Source of the DNA: Reticulitermes speratus | Taxonomy: Eukaryota; Arthropoda; Insecta; Blattodea; Rhinotermitidae | Assembly: GCA_021186555.1 (NCBI GenBank) | Contig: JAJKFL010000014.1 | Location: 36,897,198-36,961,197 of the forward strand | Length of the DNA: 64,000 nucleotides | Direction of reading: 5' to 3' | Shown: piece by piece, positions 1 to 10,374 of the stretch | How the letters are laid out: each line of letters starts with the position of its first letter | Numbering within the stretch: the stretch's first letter is position 1 | Notes under the pieces: generated by a model | The model's input: only the letters and a program-made list of their open reading frames with translations | What the model was told of the DNA's origin: nothing | Database searches by the model: none | Program-made: the position numbers and the translations under genes

Positions 1-622
1 CCATGGCTCAGGAGGCTGTTGTTACTACTGGCCTTGCCATGGCTCAGGCGGCTGTTGTTACTACTGGCCTTGCCATGGCTCAGGAGGCTGTTGTTATACA
101 CTGGCCTTGCCATGGCTCAGGCGGCTGTTGTTACTACTGGCCTTGCCATGGCTCAGGCGGCTGTTGTTACTACTGGCCTTGCCAAGGATCAGGAGGTTGT
201 TACTACTGGCCTTGCCATGGCTCAGGCGGCTGTTGTTACTACTGGCCGTGCCAAGGATCAGGAGGGTGTTACTACTGGCCGTACCAAGGATCAGGAAGTT
301 GTTACTACTGGCCGTGCCAAGGATCAGGAAGTTGTTACTACTGGCCTTGCCATGGCTCAGGCGGCTGTTTTTACTACTGGCTGTGCCAAGAATCAGGGGG
401 TTGTTACTACTGGCCTTGCCATGGCTCAGGCGGCTGTTGTTACTACTGGCCGTGCCAAGGATCAGGAGGTTGTTACTACTGGCCGTGCCAAGGATCAGGA
501 AGTTGTTACTACTGGCCGTGCCAAGGATTAGGAAGTTGTTACTACTGGCCTTGCCATGGCTCAGGCGGCTGTTTTTGCTACTGGCCGTGCCAAGGATCAG
601 GAGGTTGTTACTACTGGCCGTG
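1..622 (+). repeat. 36/33-bp minisatellite with 204-bp higher-order period
   Basis: Eighteen head-to-tail units of two types: a 36-bp type M (ccatggctcaggcggctgtt and on) and a 33-bp type B (ccaaggatcaggaggttgtt and on), both ending in ttactactggcc. M units start at 1, 37, 73, 110, 146, 215, 350, 419 and 554. B units start at 182, 251, 284, 317, 386, 455, 488, 521 and 590. From 146 the order M-B-M-B-B-B repeats exactly with a 204-bp period. Almost all units are multiples of three, so several frames stay open on both strands; these frames are not evidence of a protein. The array is cut by the window edge. Type M contains TGGCTCAGGCG, a match to the pol III A box, and the array runs straight into an S5 SINE. 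Confidence 0.93.
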
Positions 623-888
623 CCAAGGATCAGGCGGTTATTCACCAGCATCTCACTGCGCGGCACGGGTTCGATCCCCGGTCAGTCCATGTGAGATCTA
701 TCGTAATCAACATTGCACCGAGAGGTATTTCTCCAAGTACTATTCCCCTGTCAGTATCAGTCTACCATCTTCATCTTATTACTACCCTTATCAGAAGGAT
801 AAGCGGACAAAGCCTGTGAACCTTCCTATACAGCAATAAATGCTCTTTCGTATATCGGTGGAGCACTAGACAGAAAAGTATGAAAGGG
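612..888 (+). mobile_element. S5 SINE, tRNA-derived
   Basis: The last minisatellite unit turns at 623 into an S5 SINE: caggcggttattcaccag, then a B box (gggttcgatcccc), then a body ending in acagaaaagtatga. The same body is seen more intact at 62893-63175, which fixes the family and direction. The A-box segment of this copy is the likely source of the upstream minisatellite. The body is degenerate and no target duplication is visible. Confidence 0.75.
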
Positions 889-1031
889 TTATATTAGAGT
901 CAAATTTCAATCTTCGACGCTGACATACCGTTCTGCTTCGTTACCGTATCTAGTAAACCACACGCCAGGGTGTTTCCAGTCGGCGGCACAATAACCTTTA
1001 GTTTCTAACAATCATTTACATTCTTATTAGC

Positions 1032-1071
1032 TTACAACATGTTTCGACCTGTCTTGATCGTCTTCAGGTAA
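1032..1071 (-). ncRNA. hammerhead-like ribozyme motif
   Basis: On the minus strand: stem I ttac, core CTGAAGA, one extra C, stem II GATC/GGTC with a six-base loop, GAAA, stem III ACATGT, position 17 = T, stem I gtaa. All core bases required in a hammerhead are present. Stem II includes one T-G pair. No paired partner copy is seen nearby. Activity is not shown. Confidence 0.6.
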
Positions 1072-1458
1072 TGGCGGCCAGTATACGCCTATATGATGTA
1101 GAACTAATTGTTTTTTTTTGGTTTTGTGTTGCTAGCGTATGTTAGCAGCATTGAATGTTATGCATTGTTGTGGTGTTTGTGCTTTTTTTCCGTTGGTAAG
1201 TGTAATTTCTGTTCTTGGCTTCTCTATAGACAGCAGGTTTTACGGTGGATATGGTCCGTAGGTACGGAGACTTGAAGTTTAGAATCCGCAACTTAATTTA
1301 CACGTTATTACATTTTATAAGCTTATTAAGTGTCATGCTTCAAGAACTCAGCATATTAAATAATTAACATTTTGAATGTTTATCGACCACCAAGTCACCA
1401 CAATTAACTCAATGAGTTTAACTTAATCCGATATTTTCATATTATACTACCAATCACG

Positions 1459-1767
1459 GGGGCGCGCGGTGGCGCAGTTGGTTGAGGCACTACGCTACAA
1501 ACCGGAACGTCACGGGTTCGATTCCCGATGGTGTCATTGGAATTAATTCCTTGACATAATCGTTTCGGTCGCACTATGGCCCTGGGGTCGACTCAGCCTC
1601 TAACAGAAATGAGTACCAGGAATATTTCCTGGGGGGTAAAGGCGGCCGGTGCGTAGGGCTGACAACCTTACCACCTTCATGTGCCGATTGTCTACAAATC
1701 TGGGAGCCTCAACCTCCTGGAACCCTAAGGGCCTGTCTAGGCCTGTAATGGGGTTGCTTTACCTTTT
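1459..1767 (+). mobile_element. S1 SINE, full length, 14-bp target duplication
   Basis: A tRNA-like head with A box ggcgcagttggttgag and B box gggttcgattcccg is followed by a ~230-bp body (gccctggggtcgactcagcc and on) and ends at gattgctttacc-type sequence plus a T run. A perfect 14-bp direct repeat, tactaccaatcacg, flanks it at 1445-1458 and 1768-1781. This defines both ends and proves insertion by target-primed reverse transcription. It serves as the reference copy for the truncated S1 copies in this window. Confidence 0.95.
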
Positions 1768-2065
1768 TACTACCAATCACGTAACGATATCCAGAATTCT
1801 AAACAACCACATATACGAGTCGCTTATAACATAACACCGTCCTGCATTGCCCACCAACCTCGTTCCTAGATCCACATACTTCTAGCATAGAACAGCTACT
1901 CCCGAAGAACTATACGTTATACGTAAATATTACATTTATATATTATCTTATTTTAACTGCAATATCCAATTACATTATATTTCATTGGTACTACGTACTG
2001 TAAAGTCTGAAATCTCAAGTTATAAATTGCGGTTGTAAATATTGACTTTTTCCTTTCCTTTATGT

Positions 2066-2110
2066 ACAGCCTGATGATAGCTACCTTTGGTAGCCGAAAC
2101 ATGTAGCTGT
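2066..2110 (+). ncRNA. hammerhead-like ribozyme motif
   Basis: Stem I acagc/gctgt (5 bp) encloses CTGATGA, a stem II GCTACC/GGTAGC with a TTT loop, GAAA, ACATGT and an A at the cleavage position. Two unpaired bases (TA) precede stem II and one C follows it, so it fits less well than other copies. About 45 bp downstream is gatttgttggttttat, resembling the far end shared by the other hammerhead-bearing elements. Confidence 0.58.
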
Positions 2111-2555
2111 CTTTTGACATCTACGTCTACATGTTGTGTTGACGGATGATTTGTTGGTTTTATTGTGACACTACAACACAACCGGGAATGAATCGCCTTA
2201 AAATCACATGCAAGTAATGTGACATGTTCATCCCGTCAGCTACTCAAACTTCTTAACGCCCCATGTCCCAGATGCCTCCACCTCAGAATTATGTATGTCT
2301 CCAGCCCACGCAACTCATGCCTTTCAACGCAAAAAAAAAAAAAATGTACGTATATCGTAATATTGCAGCGCGTTCGGACGTTTCGATGTTTTTCTTTCCA
2401 ATTATCCGTCATACAACATTCATCTCTACCTCAAAGTTCCACTGGCTCGAAATCAATAAGAATTAAATATTAACTTATGTATCTTTAACTTAATTACCCG
2501 GCATGCAACTCGAAGTTGTTTGCGCCATATTAAGTTCCGTCATCAATGAACAGTC

Positions 2556-2905
2556 AGGCTCTGCCACATTGTTCGTACTTATCTTGTAAACAGCAAAATT
2601 TTGCAGAAAATTTCAATTTTCTTTTTTACAAAATCTGTTTTCGTTTTCTCTAGAACTTGTGTCTGAAACTTTTCTGCATCCGGGAAGAATTCAGCGAGAT
2701 ATTATCATAAATATACACAGATATACATGTAAAGTGCCCGATGTTTCTGTCCGATTTTAAACAAACTTGAGCATTCTGGACACACATAAATAGACCAAAA
2801 AAAAAATATATCACGAAAATCTGTCCAGTTAAGAGTCTAGTTGTTATATGCTAACACACGGACAGACAGACAAAGTGCAGCTAACAGCCACTTTTCGCGC
2901 TGAAA
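2556..2905 (+). mobile_element. R family, degenerate copy
   Basis: Shared R blocks in order: tctgaaacttttctgcat, aagaattcagcgagatatta, aaagtgcccgatgtt, cacgaaaatctgtccag and a gacagacagac stretch. The outer ends (GGCGCGTTCGC) are lost. No reading frame is conserved. Confidence 0.7.
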
Positions 2906-3019
2906 CAGTAAATACAAAGTTATTCCTAGCAGGGACCAAATAACTCGCTACCTGAGCTCCACAAAACTGTACACAGTTGCAGTCAGCAAGGCGTGCTGCT
3001 AGGCTTTATAACTAAATCC

Positions 3020-3535
3020 ATGGAGTAGAGTCCTTCTTGAGAAGCAACAGGTCCTCAGCTAGAAAATAAATTCCCCGCATCTTATGGAACCCGAAGGTCC
3101 ACTACCGCATTCACAAGCGCCCGCCGCCTGTCCGTATCCTGAGACAGATCAATTCAGTCCATGCCTCCCCATTCTACTTCTTCAAGACCCATTTTAATAT
3201 CATACTTCCATCTACGCCTGAATCTTCCAAGTGGTCTCCTTCCTTCAGGTCTTCCCACAAAAATGCTGTATGCACTTCTCCTCTCCCACATATGTGCTAC
3301 ATGCCCCGCCCATCCAATTATTCTTGATATGATTGCCCAAACGATATTTGGTGATGAGTACAGATTATAAAGCTCCTCGTTATGTAGTCTTCTCCACTCC
3401 CCTGTTACCTCGTCCCTCCTAGGCCCAAATATCTTCCTCAGCACCCTATTCTCGAACACCCTCAGCCCACTTTCCTCCCTCAATGTGATGGACCAAGCTT
3501 CACACCCATTCAAAACAACACGCAAAATTACAGTT
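3020..3535 (-). pseudogene. L1 LINE reverse-transcriptase C-terminus and 3' UTR (truncated)
   Basis: A minus-strand frame at 3525-3154 (about 123 codons) encodes the region downstream of the RT domain of a non-LTR retrotransposon, including [28 protein letters not shown] and [11 protein letters not shown]. The frame continues past 3154 with WID and a degenerate [10 protein letters not shown] to a stop near 3080. The element's usual 3' UTR follows (gaagctaacaggtcctc-type sequence on the minus strand). The protein is C-terminal only and lacks all catalytic RT motifs, so this is a dead 5'-truncated copy. Confidence 0.88.
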
Positions 3536-3539
3536 CAGT

Positions 3540-3750
3540 ATAGTTTCGGTAGCACTATGGCCCTGGGGTCGACTCAGCCTCTAACAGAAATGAGTACCAG
3601 GAATCTTTCCTGGGGGGTAAAGGCGGCCGGTGCGTAGGGCTGACAACCTTACCACCTTCATGTGCCGATTGTCTAAAAACCTGGGAGCCTCGACCTCCTG
3701 GAGCCTTAAGAGCCTGTCAAGGCCTGTAATGGGATTGCTTTACCTATAGT
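3540..3750 (+). mobile_element. S1 SINE, 5'-truncated
   Basis: Matches the S1 body from gtttcggtagcactatgg to gggattgctttacc, closely resembling 1562-1763, but lacks the tRNA-like head. It abuts the upstream end of the L1 fragment, so the truncation may be the result of 5'-truncated insertion. No clear target duplication is seen. Confidence 0.9.
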
Positions 3751-3854
3751 GCAAACTGGAGGACAAAAGACTCTGCACCGAATGATAGCAAGCATTCCCT
3801 GACTTCAATCTGCTCTTATTTTCATCACGAATAGATCATACTTCATTTTGTATA

Positions 3855-3935
3855 CTCAATTTCATTTTGCCCGCAGGCACACCAAATTTTGCCGAAGTTG
3901 CTCGCACCGCAGAGAACGGTGACCAGGCCAGATCT
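3855..3935 (-). mobile_element. hAT-like MITE end (H4 family)
   Basis: Contains gccgaagttgctcgcacc and a ttgcccgcaggc block, also found at 38697-38775 and, on the opposite strand, at 29492-29580. Outer ends resemble the gaccaggcc/ccagggccga type seen in hAT elements. Only one end is recognisable here. Confidence 0.45.
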
Positions 3936-5700
3936 ATATACTGAATTTCACCCACCTGAAAACTAGCATTACAAACTCTTTCAATATCCGCACCTAACGG
4001 TACGTAAGGTTGTTAAACAGGCCTGAAACTGAAATGCAGAATTCCCTGGGGAAAGTAGGCGCCAACCCACAGCCTTTATTTCCTTGCAGAATAAGACAAG
4101 CAGGTAACAAGACTGGGTTGTTTGGTCGTCATATACTAACTGTATACCTGTTGGGCGTCTTGGTTTCAACCTTTTCATTAAAATATCATCCATCCTCACA
4201 CTGTCGCATTTCACATCAGTACACTACGCCATAACTTAGCCATTAACATTGCAAATACGAAATTTTCGAAAATACGTTTCAGACCATAAAATAGATATAA
4301 AGATATAGACCAACCTAAATAAATAAATAAAATAAAGATGCATATCATAAAGAAAAATATGACGACGGAAATAAAAAGTAGGAGGAGGCGGCTAAAGAAA
4401 GAAATAATAGTGGACGTTGTGAAAATAAAGGCAGCAAGTCCCTCTGGAATGTTTGTACCTGGAGACTGAAATTTTCTGATATGCTGCGCTGTCGTTTGCC
4501 GAGCAGTTCCGGATATTTAGATCGATCAGAGTGCATCAATCTTCAAGGCCCAAAACTACAATCCTTCGAAACGTCGGGAACTGCAGACCCAACGACACAG
4601 CGTCACATCTAAGAAGTACCCACATTTCAGCACCACCGCTGTGAGAACCTAAAATCTCGTACGTTTGTACCTATCTACCATACTATACACCCTTACACAG
4701 TACAAGTCTGCAGCCTCATTCATTTTCCGACGTTTCGGTCCAGACACAGATCGCACAACAGCTACCCTTGACATCGACGGCTAGACGTTACACAGAATTT
4801 ATGAACATTTTTTAACGATGAACTTCGAGCACTTCTAACGTTCTGACTCGCTGCCAAAAGCACACGGAGAAGCTATTTTAGCAGGGTATTAAAACACCTC
4901 GGAAGAGAAAAAGTAGGTCAAGCCGCCGCTTGTCACATGCAGACAAAAGCAGAAAAACAACCGACAAGTTACGGAGACCGGCCGGCCAACTGCTAGGGAA
5001 CTGGCTCAATCAACCAAGCAGGTTCTACATCGCCAACACACAACAAAGTCCCACTATCTACTAATTAAGAAAGAGCATCGTAGTCTCCTATCAGCTGTTT
5101 ATTTTATCGCTTTGAAACATATAGTCAATACGAACGATACATAAAATTTAGGTCCTACTTCACAGGAGACACACCACGTCTCCACCATGCAGACAAACCG
5201 GCATAAATAATCACTGTTTATACGACATTTGGTTTCCACAGCGTTTGATGTTCAGGATTCTGAACTTCTGGTTTGTTTAATGCTGAGTTAGGACTTCTCG
5301 GCCCTTGAATATGAAGGCAGTTTGTTTCCTCGAATCCTGGGGACGTCAGTGTAACAACCCGGAAGACCTGAAACCTCCGTTGCTGTATAATCTAAGATTC
5401 AGACGGAACACACAAACGAGTGTGTGGACAAAATGCAGAGATCCTGGGTGTCAAAGTAATCACATTGCTTTAAAGAGTTACTTATCAGGTACAGAATGCG
5501 GAAGTTCGGTACCGCTAACACAAAAGTCGTCATTAGGCCTACAACTGTCAAAAACCTGCAGAGTACACGTTCTTCCTTTGGCGCTTGATAATTTAGCAGG
5601 TGCATGCAGCACGGAGGCAAAGCTCCATTCCTCTTCAAAATCAATGGATTCGTTTTATGTTTATGTAGCGACATGTCAATAGCTCAGCCTATGCAATGCC
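3936..5700. other. no recognised feature (decayed DNA)
   Basis: Small frames occur, including one at 5305-5682 that is open on both strands, but none has recognisable domains. A short C-family segment is visible around 4555-4660 (cgaaacgtcgggaactg, then cgctgtgagaacc). A second gacgtttcggtcc lies at 4729-4741. Otherwise I see nothing I can name. Confidence 0.6.
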
Positions 5701-5780
5701 GAGTAACATAATTTGTTAAATAACTGAACAGGAGACGGAAAAACGCGGCTTTGGCCATGATGTTAGGTGTTATCCAGGCC

Positions 5781-5808
5781 GGGGGGGGGGGGGGGGGGGG
5801 GGGGGGGG
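5781..5808 (+). repeat. 28-base poly-G run
   Basis: Uninterrupted G28. It can form quadruplex or slip in replication, and its length in an assembly is unreliable. It makes a spurious glycine run in an overlapping frame. Confidence 0.97.
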
Positions 5809-5966
5809 AGAGTCGGGATAGATCGGACGATATAGACCAGACTACGTACCGGACACACGAGATATCGGGAGTTCGATTCCCGGCACCAACAATTAACTTC
5901 TTTCATCACAGTGTCCAGACTGGCTCTGTGGCACACCTGGCGTATCCAGTAGGTACCGGCCACTCT

Positions 5967-6550
5967 GTGGACCGGGATAGCGCAGTCGGTGTAGCAACTC
6001 GATACGGGTTAGATGGTCCGGGGATCGAATGCCGGTGGAGGGCGAGATTTTCCACACCCGTCCAGACCGGCCCTGGGGCCACCCAGCCTCCTGTACAACG
6101 GGGACCGGGTCTCTTTCCCGAGGGTAAAGCGACCGGGGCGTGGGGTTGACAACCCACACAATCTAGCGCCGAGGTTAAAGGAACAGTAGAGCTACAGATA
6201 GGTTCCCGTTTTACGACGGTCCATTTTACGACTTTTCACATTAACGACTGTTTCAAAATATTACCTTAAATATTAGTACATACTTGGAAAAAGTTTAGGA
6301 ATTTTGGAACCTATCTCATTCAATTACATTATATTTTGGTCTCGTGTTACGACTTTTCATTTTACGACCGTGTGTTGCTGGAACCTAACCCTGTCTTAAA
6401 ACGGGTCCTATTTTGGTCTCGTTTTACGACTTCATTTTACGACCCTGTTTTGCTGGAACCTAACCCTGTCGTAAAACGGGTCCTACCTGTATAACTCTAT
6501 CCCCCTCTGGGCCTTCATGGCCTGTTCTAGCGTGAATTTTACATTACTTT
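5967..6550 (+). mobile_element. S2 SINE, split by a MITE
   Basis: The head gggatagcgcagtcggtgta contains an A-box-like segment, and gggatcgaatgccgg is the B box. The body continues to gttaaaggaacagtagagc at about 6192, is interrupted by a 295-bp MITE, and resumes at 6492 with aactctatccccctctggg through the usual S2 3' end. Flanking 13-bp duplications are described under the surrounding S6 copy. Confidence 0.88.
6193..6491 (+). mobile_element. TA-flanked MITE (Tc1/mariner or pogo type)
   Basis: The left end cagataggttcccgttttac is the imperfect inverse of the right end gtaaaacgggtcctacctg, and TA lies on both sides (6193-6194, 6490-6491). Inside, the phrase cgttttacgac/attttacgac recurs several times. 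The sequence reads continuously as S2 SINE when the element is removed, which confirms both boundaries. No coding capacity. Confidence 0.88.
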
Positions 6551-6664
6551 TACCGGACACTCTATTCCCAGCGATAGTGTTCCTTCTAGTGCCGAAGCCA
6601 AGAATTCGTGCAGCAATTCCTAAACTCCCCAACACACTATCACGGCGTGGTACTGAGCAAGTAC

Positions 6665-7060
6665 AAGGACAGCTTTAACTTTTATACCTGGCAGGAAGCA
6701 CGTCAGTCAAGATAAGACCTTATATCGACGGAAATGGATGAAACGCCGCATCCCTCTTCGTTTCGAAGAAAATGGCCGACAGAGCTAACGAATAAGATTT
6801 AGCGGACCAAGCCTTGATATGTCGGTGTCAATAAGTACTCCAACGCCCTTGCACGTCACTGCACATTTGTCAATTGTTTAGTACGCACCCCGCTGTGTTT
6901 TGTACATCACTGACAATCACCGTACACACAATATTTATTACTGCATATTAAACAGCTGAAAATACGTATATGTCTTTAGGACTGGGTGCAATCATGTCGT
7001 AAACATATCAAAAACATAATCAGGGATTTATGATTATTTGTAAAATCCAGAAGTACAGAA
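6665..7060. other. no recognised feature
   Basis: Mixed-composition sequence between the SINE nest and the mariner remnant. No frame, repeat family or structure recognised. Confidence 0.55.
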
Positions 7061-7064
7061 ATAT

Positions 7065-7301
7065 AAGTGACGGTTTGACTCCATACCCTATTTTTCCACA
7101 AAGGCTCCGTCCACACTTCTACGGCCTCGCGCCAACGAGGACCAAGTGTGTGTGTGCATGCCTTGTCGGTCGGTAGCTAAGCTCTTACGCGCGAATCACA
7201 TCGTCATCAGTCTCAAACTTCGTACGGCGGATTGCATCCTTCTGGGCTCCAAACATGTGGAAATCTGACGGTGCTAGATCGGGTCTGTAGGGTGGTATTT
7301 C
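7065..7301 (-). pseudogene. mariner transposase C-terminal remnant
   Basis: Minus-strand translation from 7301 gives PPYRPDLAPSDFHMFGAQ, then KDAIRRTKFETDDDVIRA, before a stop near 7188. This is the mariner family block that carries the third catalytic Asp (PDLAPSD) of the DD34D triad. Weak similarity to the C-terminal tail continues, with frame breaks, to about 7065. The N-terminal HTH and first two Asp regions are missing. A separate mariner N-terminal remnant lies at 24905-25207. Confidence 0.85.
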
Positions 7302-7629
7302 ACATGCATGAGTTACCGCTGTATTTTTTTTATTAAATTTTTGTTATGCTGTGCACTACTGACAATTATTGTAGTGAGTAAATTTCTTATTAATAATAGT
7401 CCAAAATTAAAATTTCATACCTGTTACTCCGATATCCGACGGAAACCACGTCATACTTGGACGCGTTATATATACAGAATATTCCTCGAAACGTGTACCA
7501 AACTTCAGGATGTTACTGTATGAGTCATCTTGAGCTAAAGCAATGCTATATCACCATTTATCCGATTACCAACCGTTACACTGCTACGAGCAACTTACTT
7601 TTTCAAGATATTGTATGATACTGTACGAT

Positions 7630-7805
7630 ACGGGCGCCCAAACTTTTTATGGCAATTGGCCAACCCATTATTGTGGGCTGCCTCACGGGCCACGCGTGAA
7701 AAAAAAAAGTGGTACACTTAACCACCAAAATTATTGTGCAATTTTTATAGCATACACGTAATTTACGAATGTGGCCGAGGGCCGCATAATACAACCTGGC
7801 TGGCC
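7630..7805 (+). mobile_element. hAT-like non-autonomous fragment (H3)
   Basis: Shares ordered blocks with 43815-43945: gggccacgcgtg/gggccacacgtg, an A-rich stretch, tgtgcaatttttat, atgtggccg and gggccgcataatacaac. Two copies support a dispersed element. The hAT assignment rests only on the look of the cgcgggccac termini. Confidence 0.5.
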
Positions 7806-7959
7806 GCGGGACAGAGACCCATGCTGTAAGATATTGGCATTACGAACCAACGCCACCAAGCTTACTCCCACTTCTACAAAACAACACTCCCTTGTCGCGT
7901 CCACAATGCCGGTAAGGTACGCGAAATATTAGTTAACCGCGTGTCCGCGGCATACTGAC

Positions 7960-8140
7960 CGACACAAACAGAATTCCACAGTCGCTATCATCGTAGTTAT
8001 TGGTTTTGTCGTTTTGGTCTACAAGCCTGGCCTGTGACGTCACTAGATCTCACGCCCCTTGACTACGTCTTATGGGGGTGGCAGATGAAGGCCATGGTCG
8101 ACCATCAAAAATCGCAAACAAGCAATTCGGGGGAGTCCAG
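7960..8140 (+). pseudogene. DDE transposase C-terminal remnant
   Basis: Plus-strand translation near 8030-8105 gives SLDLTPLDYVLWGW followed by MKAMV, the (S)PDLTPLDYFLWG block around the last acidic catalytic residue of Tc1/mariner-related transposases. The match decays in both directions, and upstream motifs are absent. The surrounding 92-codon frame runs on into unrelated sequence. Confidence 0.72.
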
Positions 8141-8490
8141 TGACCGCGTTAGTGGAAATTATGAAATTATACCAAAAGGCAAAAAAGTTTTTGACATATT
8201 CCGTTTCTTGTATTATTTGTTATACAAATTCCTCTTCACGTTATGCAGTATGACAAAACATGCACTGCACAATTTTCGGCTACAGCCACGTTCGAAGCGA
8301 TGTAAAGGTTGATAACCGGACACGTGGTGATACAGCTTTTTTTCTACTCAAAATGACTAGCACAATAACATCCTAAATTGTAGCACACGTTTTGTGGAAC
8401 AATCTGTATGTGCCTGTACCTACGGTGGCCAGCGTATAAGCAGAAACTTTTCAATAAATCTACACTATGATGGAGAATCACAACGAAATA

Positions 8491-8674
8491 TAGAGTCGAC
8501 ACGGTTATAACGACATCGTTTGATGTTACCTCGTTTACACGTCAGATACACTGTCGTACCAATTAATTCCTCACTGTTAACCACAACATTATATTACTCG
8601 GTTATAACAACATTCGTTTATAACGACACAAAATATCCAGGCTTTTCATGATGTTATAACCGAGTTCGACTCTA
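8491..8674. mobile_element. pogo-type MITE, TA target
   Basis: 184 bp with terminal inverted repeats: the left end gagtcgacacggttataacg pairs with the right end cgttataac-type sequence (tgttataaccgagttcgac). TA lies on each side (8491-8492, 8673-8674). The internal phrase ggttataacaacattcgttt repeats the terminal motif. A second copy is at 44068-44256. TIRs of the CAGTCGAACTCGGTTATAACG kind and TA targets are typical of pogo/Tigger elements. Confidence 0.85.
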
Positions 8675-8699
8675 ATATAGTTGGACGCACAGCCTCGAA

Positions 8700-9600
8700 T
8701 GAGATCATGGATATTAAAACAACAAATTCCCATCTAAAATTGGAATAAGACGATAAGAGACCCAGCGCATATGTAGAGGCCCCACAATGACGCAACTCCC
8801 GACGGTCATCAGATTAAAAGATTTAAAATTTTGATTTAGACTAATTCACACACTACAATACTGGCCAATACTGCAAAACACAACAAAATTCCATACAGAC
8901 CAACAACAACTGTTGAATGTTAATACCAAGTAAAAGATGGAAAGTGATCTCATCCCCTTGGAGGAAATTAGTTAATGTAAGAGCAATAATTTCATATTTC
9001 CACAATCGTAGACTTTGCACATCATAAATTCTTCTACATGTTTTTGATATGTTAATGCCGTGATAGCGGCCAGTTTTAACCTTTATACTACCGGGGTGAC
9101 CATTTAAATTTTGGCGCATTGTTTATAAGAACTTATTATTTGAACAGATAAAAATAAAATTAGTAATAAAGAACATTTTGTGAAAAAAAAAACAAATTAT
9201 GCAGCATGTTTTAAAAATGCTGTAAATATCCTTGTTGCCTAAACATATAAAATAAATTTCCATGGGCGTTTTCCAACGTGAATTTAGCGTACGAGAACGC
9301 AAGTCTTTAAAAAGTTCAAGGCCGAAACATGTCGTCAACTATATAACACATGTAAGAATGTTGTGTTCGTAACATTCATTTCTATAGAAGTTCAACATCT
9401 CTTTACTTAGGTACAGGGGACTATAACGGCGGGTAGCAGTCCTAGAATCAGGCGAAAGTTGCAATATAACCTGCAGGTCCGGCACCGCAATAAACAAACT
9501 GTTGCCATGCCGCCCCAAGTGGCAACACAGTAAGAGCCTGTTAGGCCATCCCATTTCCTGTTCCATTCCCAACGTCCATTCCATTGTCACCTCACCCAAG
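8700..9600. other. no recognised gene; one decayed hammerhead 3' half
   Basis: AT-rich with small frames on the minus strand that match no family. At 9322-9335 there is ggccgaaacatgtcg, the 3' half of a hammerhead-like motif without a convincing CTGANGA partner. Confidence 0.5.
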
Positions 9601-9712
9601 AAAATTACAAAATAACTCCTACTTCGTACTGGGGAGGTCCAGGCTTGAAATATCGGCCATTCGAATCTTTTCCTGGTGTTCCTTACTCCTGACGGAACAA
9701 AGCCAGGACAGT

Positions 9713-9863
9713 AAAGCTATCCCATACACTCCTGTACAGGCCCTTAGGGCTCCAGGAGATTGAGGCTTCCAGAATATATAGACAATCGGCACATGAAGGT
9801 GGTAAGGTTGTCAGCCTTGCGCACCGGCCGTATTTACCCCCCAGGAGATATTCCTGGTAGCTT
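9713..9863 (-). mobile_element. S1 SINE, truncated
   Basis: Minus-strand S1 3' half: cccttagggctccaggagat, gacaatcggcacatgaaggt and taccccccaggagatattcc are the reverse of the S1 body. The head is missing. Confidence 0.88.
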
Positions 9864-10131
9864 CCTTAAATGAAGGAAAGAACGATTGCTTCCACATCCC
9901 TTCCAATTCAATATTAACTTATCACTTTACCGTCCAATGCTACTATTTATGCTACTAGAAGCATAATTCAAAAGTACGTTTCCAAGACAGTGTAAAGTTG
10001 CGGATATGAAACCTGTTTTAAATAGTCCAGGAGGCTGCGTGCTTTTGAGAAAACGGGAATGAACCTTCCTTCGTATTCAATGCAGGACAATGCTCGATCC
10101 GCTGAGCAACTGTAAACACGCACCATACTGT

Positions 10132-10227
10132 GATTTAGGCTTCCTCCGCGATCTCGACTAAATCTGCGCTCTTCTGGGATATTACGCAACTTCGACGCTG
10201 CGTAATATCCCAGAAGAGCGCAGATTT
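10132..10227 (-). mobile_element. B-family palindromic MITE, core-deleted
   Basis: Near-perfect hairpin at 10160-10227: aaatctgcgctcttctggga and its inverse copy, with about 30-bp arms. The usual central GACGTTTCGGGAC portion is missing. The B-family tail (ggcttcctccgcgat) lies to the left at 10138-10154, giving minus orientation. Fuller B copies are at 16032, 37580 and 46150. Confidence 0.85.
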
Positions 10228-10374
10228 CATGCACCATACTGTTAGTTAAAGACCGATACTACCATTTTCTGGGACGTGACACCGTCTGGTTTGGTAGATG
10301 TGAACCACCGCTTCGCAGGAAACTGCTCCTTCATCTTCCATCATATATAGAAAAGTTTTCATGCAAAGCACAGT

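Larger units (their letters stand above)
5826..6660 (+). mobile_element. S6-type SINE, outer layer of a triple nest
   Basis: A tRNA-like B box (gagttcgattcccgg, 5871-5885) and S6 body lie at 5826-5966. The S6 tail (ctagtgccgaagccaag, then ctatcacggcgtggt) resumes at 6564-6660. Between them sits an S2 SINE. The flanks taccggccactct (5954-5966) and taccggacactct (6551-6563) are its 13-bp target duplication with one mismatch. The outer copy is older and more degenerate than the inserts. Confidence 0.72.

Noticed and set aside
3-839. 278-codon reading frame, with further long frames on both strands at 19-694
   Set aside because: Repeat units are multiples of three with no stop, so several frames are open at once. 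The sequence is a minisatellite plus SINE.
1459-1540. A real tRNA gene at the S1 head (and at S2-S6 heads)
   Set aside because: A and B boxes are present but cloverleaf stems do not pair and a SINE body with target duplications follows.
5751-6157. 132-codon plus frame and 83-88-codon minus frames
   Set aside because: They cross a poly-G run and SINE sequence; the glycine run and Pro-rich stretches are artefacts.
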